From the NCBI GenBank assembly GCA_016928125.1, contig JAFGLK010000581.1, positions 1 through 6,736 of the forward strand: DNA of 6,736 bases, given 5' to 3'. Position 1 is the stretch's first letter; each line of letters opens with the position of its first letter. The notes under the pieces are model-generated. The model searched no databases. It was not told the DNA's origin and saw only the letters and a program-made list of their open reading frames with translations. The position numbers and the translations under genes are program-made. Positions 5,880 through 6,736 of this stretch are shown here, one piece after another. The stretch comes from Anaerolineae bacterium (GTDB lineage: Bacteria > Chloroflexota > Anaerolineae > UBA1429).

Positions 5880-6736
5880 CTACTTTTCGCCGGGCAGGCC
5901 GAACTCCTTAAAGATGGCCACATAACGCTCATGGCAGGTCTTGACGGCCTCGGCCACCGACGTCCCGCGCAGGATATCGGCCACCATGTCGTTCTGGATA
6001 CCCGCCGAGCCTGCGGAGGCCAGGGCCTGGTTGTGGGGCGGGCCGGGGTAGGTCTGAGGCACGATGTTGCCCGTGGGCGACATGGCCGTCGACTCTTGCT
6101 CCAAAGCGACCTGATTGGTGGGGATGTACTTGGACTCACGCCACAAGTTGACGTAGGCCGGCATGGCAAAGGCGGGCGCGTTGGAGAAGATGCCGTCCAT
6201 CGCCTCGACGCTCAGCAAAAAGTGACGCATCACCTCGCGCGCCGCGTCGGGGTTCTTGGCGCCCTTGAGCAACATAAAGTTGTTGTGGCTCAGGCTGTTG
6301 AACTCCTCGTTCACCGGACCGCCGGCGGGGGCGTGGAAGCCCGTATCCTCAGCCACCGGGTTCCCGTCCAGGATGGCCTTGCCATACACGGTGCCGCCGT
6401 TCTGGGTGTAGCCCAGCTTGCCCGCCAGATAGGCCTCGTTGTTGTTCATATCGGTCCAGGCCAGCACACCCGGCGGCAGCATGGGCTCCCACTTGGGATC
6501 CAGGTAGTAGCTGGTCATCCAGGTCATGGCCTCGACCATCTCCGGGCTGTCGATGGTCACATACTGGCCGGTCTCATCCTGGATGTAGGCGCCCCAACCG
6601 TGGGTGACGCGGCTCCGCCACCAGTCCCCATCGCCGCAGCGGTTGACGGTCACGCCCCAGCCAAACAGCTCCTTGGCCGGATCCGAGATCTCCAGGCAGG
6701 CGTCCATCAGATCGGGGTATTGGCGGATCTTGTGGA
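5880..6736 (-). CDS. CUT1-type extracellular sugar-binding protein (C-terminal part, cut by the window edge)
   Basis: The last 284 residues of an ABC importer solute-binding protein; family members are usually about 420-480 residues. The frame is open to the right edge, so the internal ATG at 6707 is not the start, and the signal peptide lies outside the window. Recognisable are the SPEMVEAMTWMTSYY helix, the AYLAGKLGYTQNGG element (the family's FxxGKxAMxxxG-like segment), the NNFMLLKGAKNPDAAREVM helix start, and the terminal DMVADIL...AEAVKTCHERY helix typical of MalE/UgpB-like proteins. Several tryptophans (for example GDWWRS and LAWTD) suit stacking against sugar rings. It would capture substrate outside the membrane and pass it to the fused permeases that follow. 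The ligand cannot be named from this sequence. Confidence 0.92.
   Translation of the reverse strand, partial: HKIRQYPDLMDACLEISDPAKELFGWGVTVNRCGDGDWWRSRVTHGWGAYIQDETGQYVTIDSPEMVEAMTWMTSYYLDPKWEPMLPPGVLAWTDMNNNEAYLAGKLGYTQNGGTVYGKAILDGNPVAEDTGFHAPAGGPVNEEFNSLSHNNFMLLKGAKNPDAAREVMRHFLLSVEAMDGIFSNAPAFAMPAYVNLWRESKYIPTNQVALEQESTAMSPTGNIVPQTYPGPPHNQALASAGSAGIQNDMVADILRGTSVAEAVKTCHERYVAIFKEFGLPGEK

Overview
This is a GC-rich stretch of bacterial chromosome. All five genes supported here lie on the minus strand, so transcription runs from high to low coordinates. No tRNA, rRNA, CRISPR array, insertion sequence or phage gene was seen. The protein style and the absence of a membrane-fusion (HlyD/DevB) partner next to a DevC-like permease fit a monoderm, GC-rich lineage such as Chloroflexota. 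This is an inference from style, not a recognised sequence match.

In transcription order, the first block is a carbohydrate importer of the CUT1 (MalEFG/UgpBAE) type. It begins with the C-terminal 284 residues of an extracellular solute-binding protein (5880-6736, running off the right edge). Two large paralogous permeases follow (3747-5729 and 1666-3633). Each is a natural fusion: a MalF/UgpA-like half and a MalG/UgpE-like half in one chain, joined by a linker of about 75-80 residues with its own hydrophobic, amphipathic segment. The two fusions are about two-thirds identical in both halves and share the same junction and linker, so the fusion probably came before a tandem duplication. One binding protein therefore sits beside two complete transmembrane modules. 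No CUT1 ATPase (MalK/UgpC/MsmX type) is in the window, so one must be encoded elsewhere.

The two intergenic gaps in this block each hold a strong perfect inverted repeat: a 12-bp stem between the binding protein and the first permease, and a 13-bp stem followed by a T-rich stretch between the two permeases. Together they could step expression down along the operon, with the binding protein highest and the second permease lowest.

The second block is a two-gene exporter-type ABC unit. It has an FtsX/MacB/DevC-like permease (360-1517) and, 9 bp downstream, the N-terminal 116 residues of its LolD/DevA-like ATPase (1-350, running off the left edge). A candidate promoter with an overlapping 19-bp imperfect palindrome lies just upstream of the permease, suggesting that this unit is transcribed separately from the sugar transporter.

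The part most worth following up is the tandem pair of fused MalF-MalG permeases with their conserved linker. The rest is ordinary transporter biology.
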